Shown here in pieces: positions 1 through 8,364 of a stretch of 64,000 nt of DNA (position 1 is its first letter; each line of letters opens with the position of its first letter). The notes below the pieces were generated by a model. That model was not told the origin of the DNA and made no database searches. It was given only the letters and a program-made list of their open reading frames with translations. Both the position numbers and the translations under genes were made by a program. Source of the stretch: Pseudanabaena sp. lw0831 (GTDB taxonomy: Bacteria > Cyanobacteriota > Cyanobacteriia > Pseudanabaenales > Pseudanabaenaceae); the NCBI RefSeq assembly GCF_016584665.1, contig NZ_BBJB01000115.1, forward strand, positions 62,001 through 126,000, read 5' to 3'.

Positions 1-454
1 TCGCCTTGAGATCGCCATTGTAAATATCATCAAGAGAGATTTTTTCGCTCAGGGAACTTAGGGAAATCACTTCTACTGCTGTAAACTGTCGCCCTGCATT
101 TTTGGAGAGCAGTCTTGCGCCTGAATTGGTATAAACTTCGCGCCATTCCCCAGCACGTTTTACATAAAGCTGATACACCGCGTTTGCGTAGGTAGTCGAA
201 GGCTTATTGGCAACATCTAGTAAAATGCCAATGCTTGAAAGGTTGCCAGAGTTGTCTAGCAAACGCAATAGCTGTACGCCTGTTTGCCAGTCCTGTGGAA
301 CTTGAGCAACTATTTGGGGAACAGATGGAGCTGCGATCGCTTCTATAGTATTCAGAAAAGATGCTGTAGTAAGAGTTGCTGCGAGAAGACATAGAGATGT
401 CTTCTGAAATCTGTTGCCTATTTGGCTACGAAAATTTTTACTGACAATATTCAT
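1..454 (-). CDS. Secreted protein of unknown function, N-terminal part, cut by the window edge
   Basis: An open frame runs from an ATG at 454 to the window edge (151 codons) without a stop. A polar, basic start is followed by a hydrophobic stretch (TSLCLLAATLTTASFL) and an alanine-rich, cleavage-like site (EAIAAP), so it looks like a Sec signal peptide or a single N-terminal anchor. The next ~105 residues (for example VPQDWQTGVQLLRLLDNSG) match no family I can name. The C-terminus lies outside the window. A hairpin at 608-644 separates it from the gene upstream on the same strand. Function unknown. Confidence 0.7.
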   Translation of the reverse strand, partial: MNIVSKNFRSQIGNRFQKTSLCLLAATLTTASFLNTIEAIAAPSVPQIVAQVPQDWQTGVQLLRLLDNSGNLSSIGILLDVANKPSTTYANAVYQLYVKRAGEWREVYTNSGARLLSKNAGRQFTAVEVISLSSLSEKISLDDIYNGDLKA

Positions 455-607
455 CGTTATTTATTCCTAGCTCGATTTACTGCATGATTTGCTAGAGTCA
501 ACCTATAGTTGTTAACGCACGGCTATATAGGCGCACAATACGTCACGATATAGGCATATTAAGTCTTTAACAATCAGACGATCTCCTCGTTTTTTTTGTT
601 CCATTTC

Positions 608-644
608 AAAAATAAAAGCAGCCTGAAGGACTGCTTTTATTTTT
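608..644 (-). terminator. Hairpin terminator after the 672-1091 gene
   Basis: A 14-bp stem (arms AAAAATAAAAGCAG / CTGCTTTTATTTTT) with a 9-base loop. On the minus strand it is followed by a T run, and it sits just after the stop codon of the gene at 672-1091, so intrinsic termination on that strand is likely. Confidence 0.7.
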
Positions 645-671
645 TTTAGCGCAAAGCGCTATAAGAAAATT

Positions 672-1091
672 TTAGAGAAATCGCGATATTTGAATTTGCG
701 CCCAAAAATTTTGGCAACGATCGCTAAAACTCGCGATCGGAAATCTTGGTTGCGATCGCCATTTATCCAATAACAAATGCCCCATCGGGGTCAGCCGAAA
801 ACTATCAGTAATGCCTTGACCATCCACTTCGCGGCGCAATACCCCAACTTGGATCAGCCATAGCAAAGCATTTTCGGTAACGATCAAATTGGTGGGACTG
901 GTCAAATATTTATTTTTGATGCCATCATTACTGGCGATCGCCCTCAGATTTACGCCCTCTGTTGCCATGTCCGCGAACAACTTCACTGTGAAGGGCGCAC
1001 AGCGCAAAGCTATTTCGGCTCTTGCCAAGATTTGAGGTGGATATTCAGCAAAATCTTGGCGATCGCGATTACTCAGAATTTCGGTTGACAT
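672..1091 (-). CDS. Conserved cyanobacterial protein, Npun_F0494-like
   Basis: 139 residues, no signal peptide or membrane segment. The N-terminal part (QILARAEIALRCAPFTVKLF) is helical. The C-terminal half, with LLWLIQVGVLRREVDGQG followed by a TDSFRLTPMGHLLLDKW strand-helix pattern, resembles a winged-helix fold. The pattern matches my memory of a short cyanobacterial family named after Npun_F0494, for which no function is known; this is recall and was not checked. It stands alone between a hairpin terminator on its 3' side and a tiny lysine-rich ORF 13 bp upstream on the same strand, with which it may be co-transcribed. Confidence 0.7.
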   Translation of the reverse strand: MSTEILSNRDRQDFAEYPPQILARAEIALRCAPFTVKLFADMATEGVNLRAIASNDGIKNKYLTSPTNLIVTENALLWLIQVGVLRREVDGQGITDSFRLTPMGHLLLDKWRSQPRFPIASFSDRCQNFWAQIQISRFL

Positions 1092-1104
1092 GGCATTTTT
1101 GCAG

Positions 1105-1200
1105 TTAATTGTATTTTTTAGGTTCTTTCTTTTCTTTCTTTTCAGAAGCGTCTTTCTTGGGCTTTTTAGTCTCTTTATTGCTCTTTTGTTCTTTAGACAT
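1105..1200 (-). CDS. Small lysine-rich protein, 31 residues
   Basis: An ATG at 1200 opens a 31-codon frame beginning MSKEQKSNKETKKPKK and ending in KKYN. A GGAG sequence lies 6 bases before the ATG, a good Shine-Dalgarno spacing. About 45 percent of the residues are lysine, the rest mostly Glu, Asn and Ser, with no hydrophobic stretch, so it would be a disordered basic protein that could bind nucleic acid or ribosomes. It lies 13 bp upstream of the 672-1091 gene on the same strand. I recall similar short Lys-rich proteins in cyanobacteria but cannot name the family. The ribosome-binding site and position argue for a real gene; the low-complexity composition argues for caution. Confidence 0.5.
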   Translation of the reverse strand: MSKEQKSNKETKKPKKDASEKKEKKEPKKYN

Positions 1201-1408
1201 TATTGACTCCAGTGGTAGATAAAAATCGAGAAGTAAGCTTTGTTTAATAATGCTTATTATGGTTATTCTAACCCAATCCTAAATAATCTGTGAGCTTTAT
1301 CCCGAAAGCAATGCAATCCTATAGGGTGAAGTGCAATCAATCGCGATCGCCTTATATTTGAATCAATAGTTACAAGTAGCTAAATGTCTCAGCTAGAGAG
1401 CGATCGTC

Positions 1409-1996
1409 ATGATGTCCATTCAAGATTCTAAAACTCATCACTCTCCGACAACTAATGCCCTCGCTATGGGAATGGCTGTCAAAAAAATGTATGAGATGGG
1501 GCGTAAAGATTTTGATTCAGAAAATTTTTCGGGGCTAAAATTATCCTGCTGCAAGCTGTCATCTATTATCTTTACTAGATCAGATTTGCGAAATGCCGAT
1601 CTTGACCTGACTGATTTAAGTGATTCTGACCTGCGGGGCGCAAATTTGGAGCGATCGAGTCTTAACTTTACCAATCTGACTAATGCTGATTTGAGTAACG
1701 CCAATCTAAAAGAGGCAAATCTGGGGGGAGCAAATTTGAGTGGGGCAATTTTGAGGGGTATAAATCTGAGCAATGCAAATTTACGGGGTGCGAATCTAAG
1801 CAATGCTCATCTTGAATTTGCAAATTTACAAGGGGCGGACTTAACGGGGGCTAACTGTTTTGGTTGCAATCTAAGCTATGCCAATCTGCAACATGCAAAC
1901 TTAACTGAAGCATGTTTAGATAGTGCCAATTTATTAAAAAGCAATTTTGAATATGCTCTGCTAGACGGAACAACTCTCAACAACGCCAGCTACTAA
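1409..1996 (+). CDS. Pentapeptide-repeat protein (195 residues)
   Basis: After ~45 non-repeat residues, with a VKKMYEMGRKDFDSENF head, the protein is a nearly unbroken run of about 28 A(D/N)LXX pentapeptides (LRNADLDLTDLSDSDLRGAN and onward) up to the C-terminus. Such runs fold into a right-handed quadrilateral beta helix. No signal peptide is seen, so it is probably cytosolic. The GRKDF head resembles the GRRDF and GRRNF heads of the two other pentapeptide proteins in this window (5542-6534 and 38149-38880), which suggests one paralogous group. Function of the group is unknown. ATG 1412 is an alternative start one codon on. A perfect hairpin follows the stop. Confidence 0.9.
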   Translation: MMSIQDSKTHHSPTTNALAMGMAVKKMYEMGRKDFDSENFSGLKLSCCKLSSIIFTRSDLRNADLDLTDLSDSDLRGANLERSSLNFTNLTNADLSNANLKEANLGGANLSGAILRGINLSNANLRGANLSNAHLEFANLQGADLTGANCFGCNLSYANLQHANLTEACLDSANLLKSNFEYALLDGTTLNNASY

Positions 1997-2036
1997 AAAA
2001 GTGTGAGGCGGCGCGAAGCGCCGCCTCACACTTTTT
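1996..2036. terminator. Bidirectional hairpin between convergent genes
   Basis: A 19-bp perfect stem with a GAA loop. The arms are A-rich at the outside, so each strand ends in a T run, and the two flanking genes converge on it. Its central 31 bases are identical to those of the hairpin at 39699-39737. Confidence 0.85.
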
Positions 2037-2046
2037 CGGTTTTGAG

Positions 2047-3387
2047 TTATTCGATCCCGATCGCAAGTCTCGTATATACAGTTGCCAATGCATTCGCATC
2101 ACCAACATTGCCAGGGAATAAGACAACAGGCAAATCAGGGAAACGGGGATGATCTTCGGGAGTACGCACAACGGAACAACCAGCAAGAATTTGTCCTAGC
2201 AGTCTTGCCGTGGGCAAATTCAAACCTGTGCTCAAAACATCATTGGATGTAATGCCACCTTTACTAATTAGAAAACCAATATCTGCGGGTAATTCCTGCA
2301 CGATCGCCATCAAAAGCGCCGAGACTGACTGACCAAAAGCCAGACGGGTGGAGGTATCGGCAAATTCCAATTCTTTGCGACTGGTAAACACCACGGCGGT
2401 TTTGCCTGTTGCGTGGGTTTGCTGAACTTGGGCTAGTGCTTCTTGTTTAAGAATTGCCGATTGATCATCAGCATCATTTAATAGGCGAGAGACATCGATT
2501 TCTACAGGAACTGTATTGGGAGCCTTGAGCAAATTTTCTAACTGCTCGGTAGTTTTTTTAACATGGGAGCCAACGATCGCGACACCTGCTTTATGCGATC
2601 GCATATATTTCGACATATCCTCGGCAGCGATCGGCTGAGGTGGTAGCTTCGCAAGGGCCGTCAGCAAGCTGGCGGCGCTACGGAATAAAAACCTTTTACC
2701 AGTCGCCGCCACTGCCAAAATATCCGAGGCAAATTGATTCAGATCGGCTTGGTTTTCGGCATCGACCACACCGCATTGATTGTCATGCAATCGCCCTAAA
2801 CGCTGACGTACACCTGCACGAATTTCTCCCAATAAAAACCGCTGCACATCTGCGGCAAGAATTTTGCCCTTGGTTTTTTCTTCGACATAATCGGGCAGAT
2901 AGCTATGCGTATAGCCAAATACAGAATCCTTGGCAAATTCGGTTTCATGGACTGGAGTAGGTATGCCGTTAACTACTAAATAATGCACACTCGATTTGGT
3001 GAAACGTCCACCTTCAAAAAATGCTGGCACAAGGAAATGTGCGTCAAAATTACCTAGCTCTTCAGCGATCGCATCCGTCTCGATTGGATAATGTCCCCGC
3101 AGCGTCGAGTCAGAGCGACTAACGATCATAAATCCTTGGATGCCTTCAGCTTCAAGGGCTGGCTTCAGGTTACGACAAACTTCGCGCGTTACATTGGTGG
3201 CATCTTCTGGCGTTAGCGATCGCGTATTTGTCAGTACAAACATAATCGGAGATGCATCGGCTAGTCCGATCCGCAAAGTTTCCACATCCCATTTAGTTAG
3301 CAGTAGGCAGCTATGCACAGTTTGCGAACCCGTCGGATCGTCATCAAGAACAATAATCTTAGGCTGTCGAGAAGAAGTAGCTGCCAT
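2047..3387 (-). CDS. Four-carbon acid sugar kinase family protein (OtnK/DtnK-like)
   Basis: 446 residues, the usual family length, with both family domains. The N-terminal sugar-binding domain has the DDDPTGSQ motif (residues ~15-22) and SRSDSTLRGHYPIETD (~90-105). The C-terminal nucleotide-binding domain has ISKGGITSNDVLSTGL (~372-387) and FPGNVGDANALATVY (~425-440). Characterised members phosphorylate four-carbon sugar acids such as D-threonate or D-erythronate at the 4-position, using ATP, in the cytosol. The usual partners (a PdxA2-type dehydrogenase or a class II aldolase) are not next to it here, so the substrate cannot be predicted from context. It ends on a shared bidirectional hairpin. 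Confidence 0.9.
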   Translation of the reverse strand: MAATSSRQPKIIVLDDDPTGSQTVHSCLLLTKWDVETLRIGLADASPIMFVLTNTRSLTPEDATNVTREVCRNLKPALEAEGIQGFMIVSRSDSTLRGHYPIETDAIAEELGNFDAHFLVPAFFEGGRFTKSSVHYLVVNGIPTPVHETEFAKDSVFGYTHSYLPDYVEEKTKGKILAADVQRFLLGEIRAGVRQRLGRLHDNQCGVVDAENQADLNQFASDILAVAATGKRFLFRSAASLLTALAKLPPQPIAAEDMSKYMRSHKAGVAIVGSHVKKTTEQLENLLKAPNTVPVEIDVSRLLNDADDQSAILKQEALAQVQQTHATGKTAVVFTSRKELEFADTSTRLAFGQSVSALLMAIVQELPADIGFLISKGGITSNDVLSTGLNLPTARLLGQILAGCSVVRTPEDHPRFPDLPVVLFPGNVGDANALATVYTRLAIGIE

Positions 3388-3470
3388 TGCTTGTCTATAT
3401 GAAAACTAATGTTTGTAGAAGCTTATCTTGATTTACGTGACAATAGCCAATCTTTACAATAGTGAAGCGT

Positions 3471-3576
3471 AATACCAATTCACGAAAGTGTGACAACACT
3501 TTTGCGAATTAAAACCTAAACCCAGTAATGGTTTTAAAATCACAAAATGGCTATGCCATTTTGTGATTTTAAAACC
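3471..3576 (-). repeat. Family A double-hairpin repeat, copy 1 (inverted)
   Basis: Hairpin B is at 3477-3510 (AATTCACGAAAGTGT ... CTTTTGCGAATT) and hairpin A at 3530-3576 (arms GGTTTTAAAATCACAAAATG / CATTTTGTGATTTTAAAACC around GCTATGC). They are joined by a linker containing AAACCCAGTAATGG. Read on the minus strand it aligns end to end with the copies at 10087-10192 and 21964-22070. It lies between the sugar-acid kinase start and the transporter stop. Confidence 0.85.
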
Positions 3577-3611
3577 CTCATCTGAGGTTTTATATTTATA
3601 ATGCCGCACCA

Positions 3612-4502
3612 TTATTTACTAGATTTAAATTGAGCGCTTCTGCCTAAAGCTACACATACCAATACACCAGCAGCAAAACCCAATGTCATGAAAGTCATTG
3701 GCTCTCCTAGCAGGATCGTTGAGGCAAGGATGGTCAGAAATGGCTGAAAAAGTTGTAGCTGACCAATCTGAGCAATCCCTCCTAAAAACAAGCCTCGATA
3801 CCAAGCAAAAAAGCCCAAAAACATGCTGAAACAACTGATATACAAGAAACCAATCCAAGCACTACTAGAAATATTTGTAAAAGAAGATGGCAAATGTAGC
3901 AATACGATCGGAAACACGAGCGGAAATGAAAGTACCAACGCCCAACACACGACCTGCCACGAACCAAAAGTACGCGCTAAAACCGTTCCTTCTGCATAGC
4001 TTAAACTTGCGGTGAAAACTGCTCCTAGTAAAGCCAAATCTGCAAAACGAATATTCCCTGTCCCAGATATCAGCGCAAAGGTAATCACCAATCCACTACC
4101 CGCGATCGCAAAGATCCAAAATTTTATTGATGGTTGTTCTCCTGCTCGCAAAACCCCAAACAAAGCCGTAGCTAGTGGCAATAGACCAATAATCACAGCT
4201 CCATAGGACGCAGAAGCGTCGCGCATTGCTAGTGTTGAGAGTAATGGAAATCCCACAACAGCCCCAATTACGACAACAGCAAAGCTAGGCAGAAATCGCC
4301 AAGATGGGATCGGCTGTCTTGTGGTAATTAGTAAAATTAATGACAATCCCGTAGCGATTACTGCCCGACCCAGCCCCACAAATACTGGATCGAATTCAGT
4401 GAGAGCAATACGGGTTGCTGGCAAAGTGATGCTAAAAATTATGACACCGAGAAGCCCATAAACAAGTCCCATAGTCGCGTCTTTAGTTTGCGGACTAATC
4501 AT
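3612..4502 (-). CDS. DMT-family permease with two EamA domains
   Basis: 296 residues, almost all hydrophobic, with about ten membrane segments arranged as two EamA repeats (residues ~12-145 and ~155-288). Typical signs are the early LLGVIIFSITLPATRIAL segment, the RAVIATGLSLILL segment and the closing LQLFQPFLTILASTILLGEP motif, which is characteristic of drug/metabolite exporters. Members of this superfamily move amino acids, nucleotides or other small metabolites across the inner membrane; the substrate cannot be read from the sequence. ATG 4502 is preceded by a hairpin that probably ends the transcript of the gene upstream, so this gene likely has its own promoter. Confidence 0.88.
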   Translation of the reverse strand: MISPQTKDATMGLVYGLLGVIIFSITLPATRIALTEFDPVFVGLGRAVIATGLSLILLITTRQPIPSWRFLPSFAVVVIGAVVGFPLLSTLAMRDASASYGAVIIGLLPLATALFGVLRAGEQPSIKFWIFAIAGSGLVITFALISGTGNIRFADLALLGAVFTASLSYAEGTVLARTFGSWQVVCWALVLSFPLVFPIVLLHLPSSFTNISSSAWIGFLYISCFSMFLGFFAWYRGLFLGGIAQIGQLQLFQPFLTILASTILLGEPMTFMTLGFAAGVLVCVALGRSAQFKSSK

Positions 4503-4528
4503 TTTGCCTCGACGTTTAACTTGATCTT

Positions 4529-4571
4529 ATCCCAAAACATAAAATGGCGAAGCCATTTTATGTTTTGGGAT
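4529..4571 (-). terminator. Long perfect hairpin after the 4640 gene
   Basis: A 20-bp stem (arm ATCCCAAAACATAAAATGGC) closed by a GAA loop. The inner AAAATGGC/GCCATTTT core is the same as that of the family A repeats, but the outer arm differs and is matched by compensating changes on the other side. It lies 3' of the gene ending at 4640 and upstream of the transporter. Confidence 0.65.
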
Positions 4572-4639
4572 TAATTATGAAACTGATTTTTATAATGAGA
4601 TTTGCTGGGCAAGCCGCGAGGATCCTCCTTTTGAGCTTT

Positions 4640-5365
4640 TTAATAGAAAGGTCTTATGGCTTGTAAAATTACTGCGGAAGCGCGTTTAGCATCTTCAGGT
4701 TGATCTAGCGTTAGACTTACTTCAGCTAGTCTCGTTTCTAGCGCTTCAACAGTTTCATAGGTTTGAAAGATAAGCTGAATCAAATCATCAATATCGTAGG
4801 TATACAGTGCTGACCAATCCCGTTCTTGTGGACTGAAACGATAATTTAGGGCTGAAAAAAGCAGGATTTTGGCATGAAGCGGACTGACATTTCGAGAAAT
4901 GTCAGCTCGCAAATCAAATAGATTCGTTAAATATTTAAGATTGTGTTTGTGGGGAATCGTATCACTCTCAGTTTTCTCAGGAGCCTCATTTCTAGTTGGA
5001 AGAGATCCATTTTGAGAGCCTGAAGATATCTCTGGGTTTAAAAAACTATGGGGTAGTTTTCCTTCATCACGCAGAGTATAGAGAAACCCAAGACTATCGA
5101 TAATGTTGTCAGCAGCAAGCAGATAGTCTGACTGTTTGCTGAGTTGCTTAACTTGGCTGTTTAACTTGTGCTTGAGTTTATTGAGATCGGGAAACATGAT
5201 CATCAATTCTTGGACAAGCTGACGCACATGCAACGCTTTAACTTCGTTGACATCATTTGACCAAGAATCATGACAGGTAAAGAGGATAAGTCGTTTGATG
5301 CGAAGAACATTGCTGTCTTGCTCCAAGCTATCTATAACTTCCTCTAGAAGATTTAAATCTTCCAT
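4640..5365 (-). CDS. Hypothetical protein
   Basis: I place the start at ATG 5365 (MEDLNLLEEVIDSLEQ), giving about 241 residues. The frame is open up to another ATG at 5497, but that one lies inside the hairpin at 5477-5515, so those first codons are unlikely to be coding; an unusual start in between is possible. The protein is mostly alpha-helical and charged, with LKHKLNSQVKQLSKQ and a C-terminal LETRLAEVSLTLDQPEDAKR helix that may be coiled coil. No signal peptide, membrane segment or catalytic motif is visible and I do not recognise the family. Confidence 0.6.
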   Translation of the reverse strand: MEDLNLLEEVIDSLEQDSNVLRIKRLILFTCHDSWSNDVNEVKALHVRQLVQELMIMFPDLNKLKHKLNSQVKQLSKQSDYLLAADNIIDSLGFLYTLRDEGKLPHSFLNPEISSGSQNGSLPTRNEAPEKTESDTIPHKHNLKYLTNLFDLRADISRNVSPLHAKILLFSALNYRFSPQERDWSALYTYDIDDLIQLIFQTYETVEALETRLAEVSLTLDQPEDAKRASAVILQAIRPFY

Positions 5366-5476
5366 ATTTTTGTTGGGCGCTGCAATGCTCAGTTGACATA
5401 TTGATTGATTAAGGCATTCTACGTCAAGGTTAATAATCAACGTATTAAGTCTGTCGGCACAATAAAAAACAGAGTC

Positions 5477-5515
5477 AAAGCCTGCTCCGCCCGCCACGCG
5501 GGCGGAACAGGCTTT
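5477..5515 (-). terminator. GC-rich hairpin after the 5542 gene
   Basis: Arms of 18 bases (AAAGCCTGCTCCGCCCGC and its complement, one mismatch) around a CAC loop, followed on the minus strand by further A/T. It lies 27 bp past the stop of the pentapeptide gene and so probably ends that transcript. Confidence 0.7.
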
Positions 5516-5541
5516 TTGAGTTTAGATTGTTCGTGATTATT

Positions 5542-6534
5542 TTAAGAGTGAGATTTGCCATCGGGCATAGTTGCGCCACTAAAAATTGTACCAATAGTAC
5601 TGGCTCCACTCATCTCAGCTCTGGTCAGCACAGCATCACTAAAATCGGCTCCATCAAGATTAGCTCTGACTAAATAAGCATCAACTAGACTAGCTTGGCT
5701 AAGATTTGCTTTGTCTAACAGCGATCGCGATAGATCGCTACCATTAAGTATTGCCTGAATCAATCCTGCGTTACTTAATGTTGTCATGGTCATATTCGCT
5801 TTAGTGAGATTTGCTCCAAATAAGTTTGCGAGCCGCAGGTTTGCATTTTTGAGATCAGCCTTGGTCAGGTTTGCACCTTTAAGGTTTGTCTCTGTGAGGT
5901 TTGCATTACTCAGATTTGCTTCAGTAAAAATTGTACCGCTCGCGATCGCGCCACTCAGATTAGCTCCTTGCAAATTAACTCTTGAGAGCGTCGCTTCACT
6001 CAGATTTGCGCCAGACAGATCAACGCCCGTAAGATCGGCTCCACTTAGGTTTGACCCGCGCAAATCGGCTTTGCGTAAATTTGCGCCGCTCATACTTGTA
6101 GGCGGATAGCCCCGCTCCTCTCGCATAAGAGTGGCACTCAGGATTGCACAGCGTAAATTTGCGCCACGGAGGTTGGCGCTGCGTAAATCTGCCTCACTTA
6201 GGTTGGCATCCATCAAGTTGGCAAGGGACAGATTTGCCCCAAATAGATTCACCCGTTGCAACATTGCTCCATGTAAATCCGCCTCGGACAGATTGGTACT
6301 CATCATGATCGCTTGGTTAAGCGTTGCACCACCGAGTTTTGCACCCGATAAATTGGCATGATTAAAGGTAACCTTGTTAAGAAAAGCAAATACAAGATTC
6401 GCTCGCCTCATGTCGGCTTTGGTCAAGTTAACGCCGATTAAATCGCTATTAAACAAATTGGCATTAGCTAGATTTAAGCTGGCAAAGTCACGCCGACCAG
6501 AAGCATATTCTTTCAGAAGTTTTTCTGCGCTCAT
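5542..6534 (-). CDS. Pentapeptide-repeat protein (330 residues)
   Basis: A short head (MSAEKLLKEYASGRRDFASL) is followed by about 58 consecutive pentapeptides of the ANLXX type. A short break near residues 133-145 (LMREERGYPPTS) interrupts the beta helix, perhaps as a loop. There is no signal peptide. The start codon is 36 bp after the stop of the SphS-like kinase gene on the same strand, so the two are probably co-transcribed; whether the function is linked is unknown. The C-terminal AEMSGASTIGTIFSGATMP still follows the repeat pattern loosely. It is a paralogue of the proteins at 1409-1996 and 38149-38880. Confidence 0.9.
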   Translation of the reverse strand: MSAEKLLKEYASGRRDFASLNLANANLFNSDLIGVNLTKADMRRANLVFAFLNKVTFNHANLSGAKLGGATLNQAIMMSTNLSEADLHGAMLQRVNLFGANLSLANLMDANLSEADLRSANLRGANLRCAILSATLMREERGYPPTSMSGANLRKADLRGSNLSGADLTGVDLSGANLSEATLSRVNLQGANLSGAIASGTIFTEANLSNANLTETNLKGANLTKADLKNANLRLANLFGANLTKANMTMTTLSNAGLIQAILNGSDLSRSLLDKANLSQASLVDAYLVRANLDGADFSDAVLTRAEMSGASTIGTIFSGATMPDGKSHS

Positions 6535-6570
6535 GATTTAGTTATGAAAGTGCTCAGAGCTTTACAATTT

Positions 6571-7887
6571 TTATTTTGTAGGATTTTGATATGGTAGCGT
6601 GATCGTAATCCATACTCCACCAGTCTCAGGATGATTTTTGGCAGCGATCGATCCTTTATGTAATGTGACAATCTGACGAGAGATCGCCAGTCCTAATCCA
6701 CTACCCCCACGATCAGTTCCCGATCTTGTCCGCGATGGATCGACTTTATAAAAACGATCAAAAATATGGGGTAAAGATTCTTCAGGAAAACCTTCTCCCG
6801 CGTCGATTATTTCTATTTGTAAGTTCGAGTCTATCACGCTGGTTTTGATTGTAATCGACTGAAGCGCTGGACTGTGCTTAATACTGTTGTCTAATAAGTT
6901 CAGCAAAAGCCGATAAATGCGTGATTCATCAAGTTGCCAAAATAATTCGTTGCCAATATATTTGAGTTTGACTTGTTTACGATTGGCTAATGGCTCAAGG
7001 GTTACCCAGACCGATCGCACTATTGACGATAAATTTACCTCACTTAGGTGCAATACTGACTCAACTCCCACATCCATCTGCCCCAATTCCAGCAAGTCTT
7101 GGACAAGCTTGGTAATCCGATCTATTTCGCTAAGCAGACGTTCTACCCAAATTCTTGCCGCAGGATCAACACGGGGTTCGAGCGTCTCCGCCACCAGACG
7201 GATCGAAGTTAGGGGTGTTTTAAGTTCATGGGCTATGTCAGAAGTCCAGCGATCGCGTTGCTGAGTGATCGCTACCGATTCTTGGCGATCTATCAAAAAA
7301 ATGCCAACTTGCCCTTGTCCCAAATAAATACTACAAGCCCGAATCGGTCTCCCTATCTGTGGCACAGGATCGACAGGATCGGGAATTGCAGGATGAAATA
7401 CCCAATCAACTTGGGAGCCTTGTGCAAGTGATCGCGTTAGTTCGACTAAATGATCAAGTTCATAGGATCGAATTAGCTGCAACAAAAATGGCTTCCGAAT
7501 TAATCCTTTTTGATGGTTGGCGATCCCCATCATGGATGCAGCTTGTTGATTACATACAGTTAAGCGATTATCTTGATCAACTTGGATATAGCCAATGGGA
7601 GATAATTCGACAATTTTCCCCCACAATAAGCGATCGCCTCTATCCTCCTTATGTTCAATTAATTGAAATTGAGCATTAAATTGATTGTTATAGTTTTGCC
7701 GAATATTTTGCTGGATATTCTTTGCCCAAGACTTAAAACTACGAATCGATTTTGCTTTAAATACATGACGCGATCGCTTACGCAACTTACGATTTCGCCT
7801 CTGTTTGGCATAGTTCCAACTAAACCAGCAAGCGCTAGTTGCGATCGCGCCAAGGCAAATTCCGACAAGCAACCAGAGCAATTCCAC
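6571..7887 (-). CDS. sphS: Sensor histidine kinase, SphS-like (phosphate sensor)
   Basis: 438 residues starting at a GTG (7887). Order: one N-terminal membrane segment (WLLVGICLGAIATSACWF), a basic linker, a PAS domain (~90-200), a HisKA domain with DIAHELKTPLTSIRL (~220), then HATPase_c with an N box (LLNLLDNSIKHSP), DAGEGFPEE and GGSGLGLAISRQIV. The single-TM plus PAS layout and the H-box context LKTPLTSIRLVAETLEPRVD match my memory of cyanobacterial SphS, which controls the phosphate-starvation regulon with SphR. No response-regulator gene adjoins it, so the assignment rests on the protein alone. It is followed by a pentapeptide gene after 36 bp. Confidence 0.65.
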   Translation of the reverse strand: MELLWLLVGICLGAIATSACWFSWNYAKQRRNRKLRKRSRHVFKAKSIRSFKSWAKNIQQNIRQNYNNQFNAQFQLIEHKEDRGDRLLWGKIVELSPIGYIQVDQDNRLTVCNQQAASMMGIANHQKGLIRKPFLLQLIRSYELDHLVELTRSLAQGSQVDWVFHPAIPDPVDPVPQIGRPIRACSIYLGQGQVGIFLIDRQESVAITQQRDRWTSDIAHELKTPLTSIRLVAETLEPRVDPAARIWVERLLSEIDRITKLVQDLLELGQMDVGVESVLHLSEVNLSSIVRSVWVTLEPLANRKQVKLKYIGNELFWQLDESRIYRLLLNLLDNSIKHSPALQSITIKTSVIDSNLQIEIIDAGEGFPEESLPHIFDRFYKVDPSRTRSGTDRGGSGLGLAISRQIVTLHKGSIAAKNHPETGGVWITITLPYQNPTK

Positions 7888-8208
7888 TTTTATGCCCTCT
7901 AAAATAGCGATAATCCTTAAACAGTAGTATTACAAAGTTTTTTGAGCATTATGATTATTAATTAATCAATGCTCATCCATGAAGACCAATAATTTAATAT
8001 TTATGTATCTATTTTATCCATGTTAATATACCAGCGTTGCTAAACTCCAAAATGATTTACTAATAAGATTCTCATTCCTTGTATTTACACACAATACTTT
8101 GCCATTAAAAACTCTCTTAGTGTATTTCCAAAAGTGTTGTGAAATAAAACTTTTGGAAATATTTAGTAATTTATAATCTGCCTAATTTCAAACGTCTGTA
8201 AGATCGCA

Positions 8209-8323
8209 TTAAGTACCTTAGCATAGTTGAAAATTAGAACCCAGATCTGCACCATCCGCGCAGCGGGCGGTGCAGATCTGGGTAGGTATATTTAATTGTG
8301 CCTAGTTACTTAATTCAAACATC
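8209..8323. repeat. Family C element, copy 1, inside the 7888-8364 gap
   Basis: An inner hairpin at 8239-8283 (arm ACCCAGATCTGCACC, GC-rich centre) is enclosed by imperfect outer inverted repeats (TTAAGTACCTTAGCATAGTT on the left, AATTGTGCCTAGTTACTTAA on the right). It matches the elements at 32665-32773 and 37634-37742. The rest of the 477-bp gap between the divergent kinase and glycosyltransferase genes is A/T-rich with no convincing ORF; a weak palindrome (AAAAGTGTTG ... AAACTTTTGG) lies near 8128-8158. Confidence 0.75.
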
Positions 8324-8364
8324 GCTAATCTTTCTGTCTAAGTTGTGTTAGTCAATAAACTAAA

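Noticed and set aside
5366-5497. N-terminal extension of the hypothetical gene to ATG 5497
   Set aside because: The ATG and next codons are within a GC-rich terminator hairpin; ATG 5365 gives a more plausible protein start.
5786-6361. Open frames on the plus strand opposite the pentapeptide gene (and the similar one at 1438-1803)
   Set aside because: They are mirror frames of a five-codon repeat; the composition (Arg/Phe/Ala/Leu-rich, low complexity) and lack of ribosome-binding sites show they are shadows.
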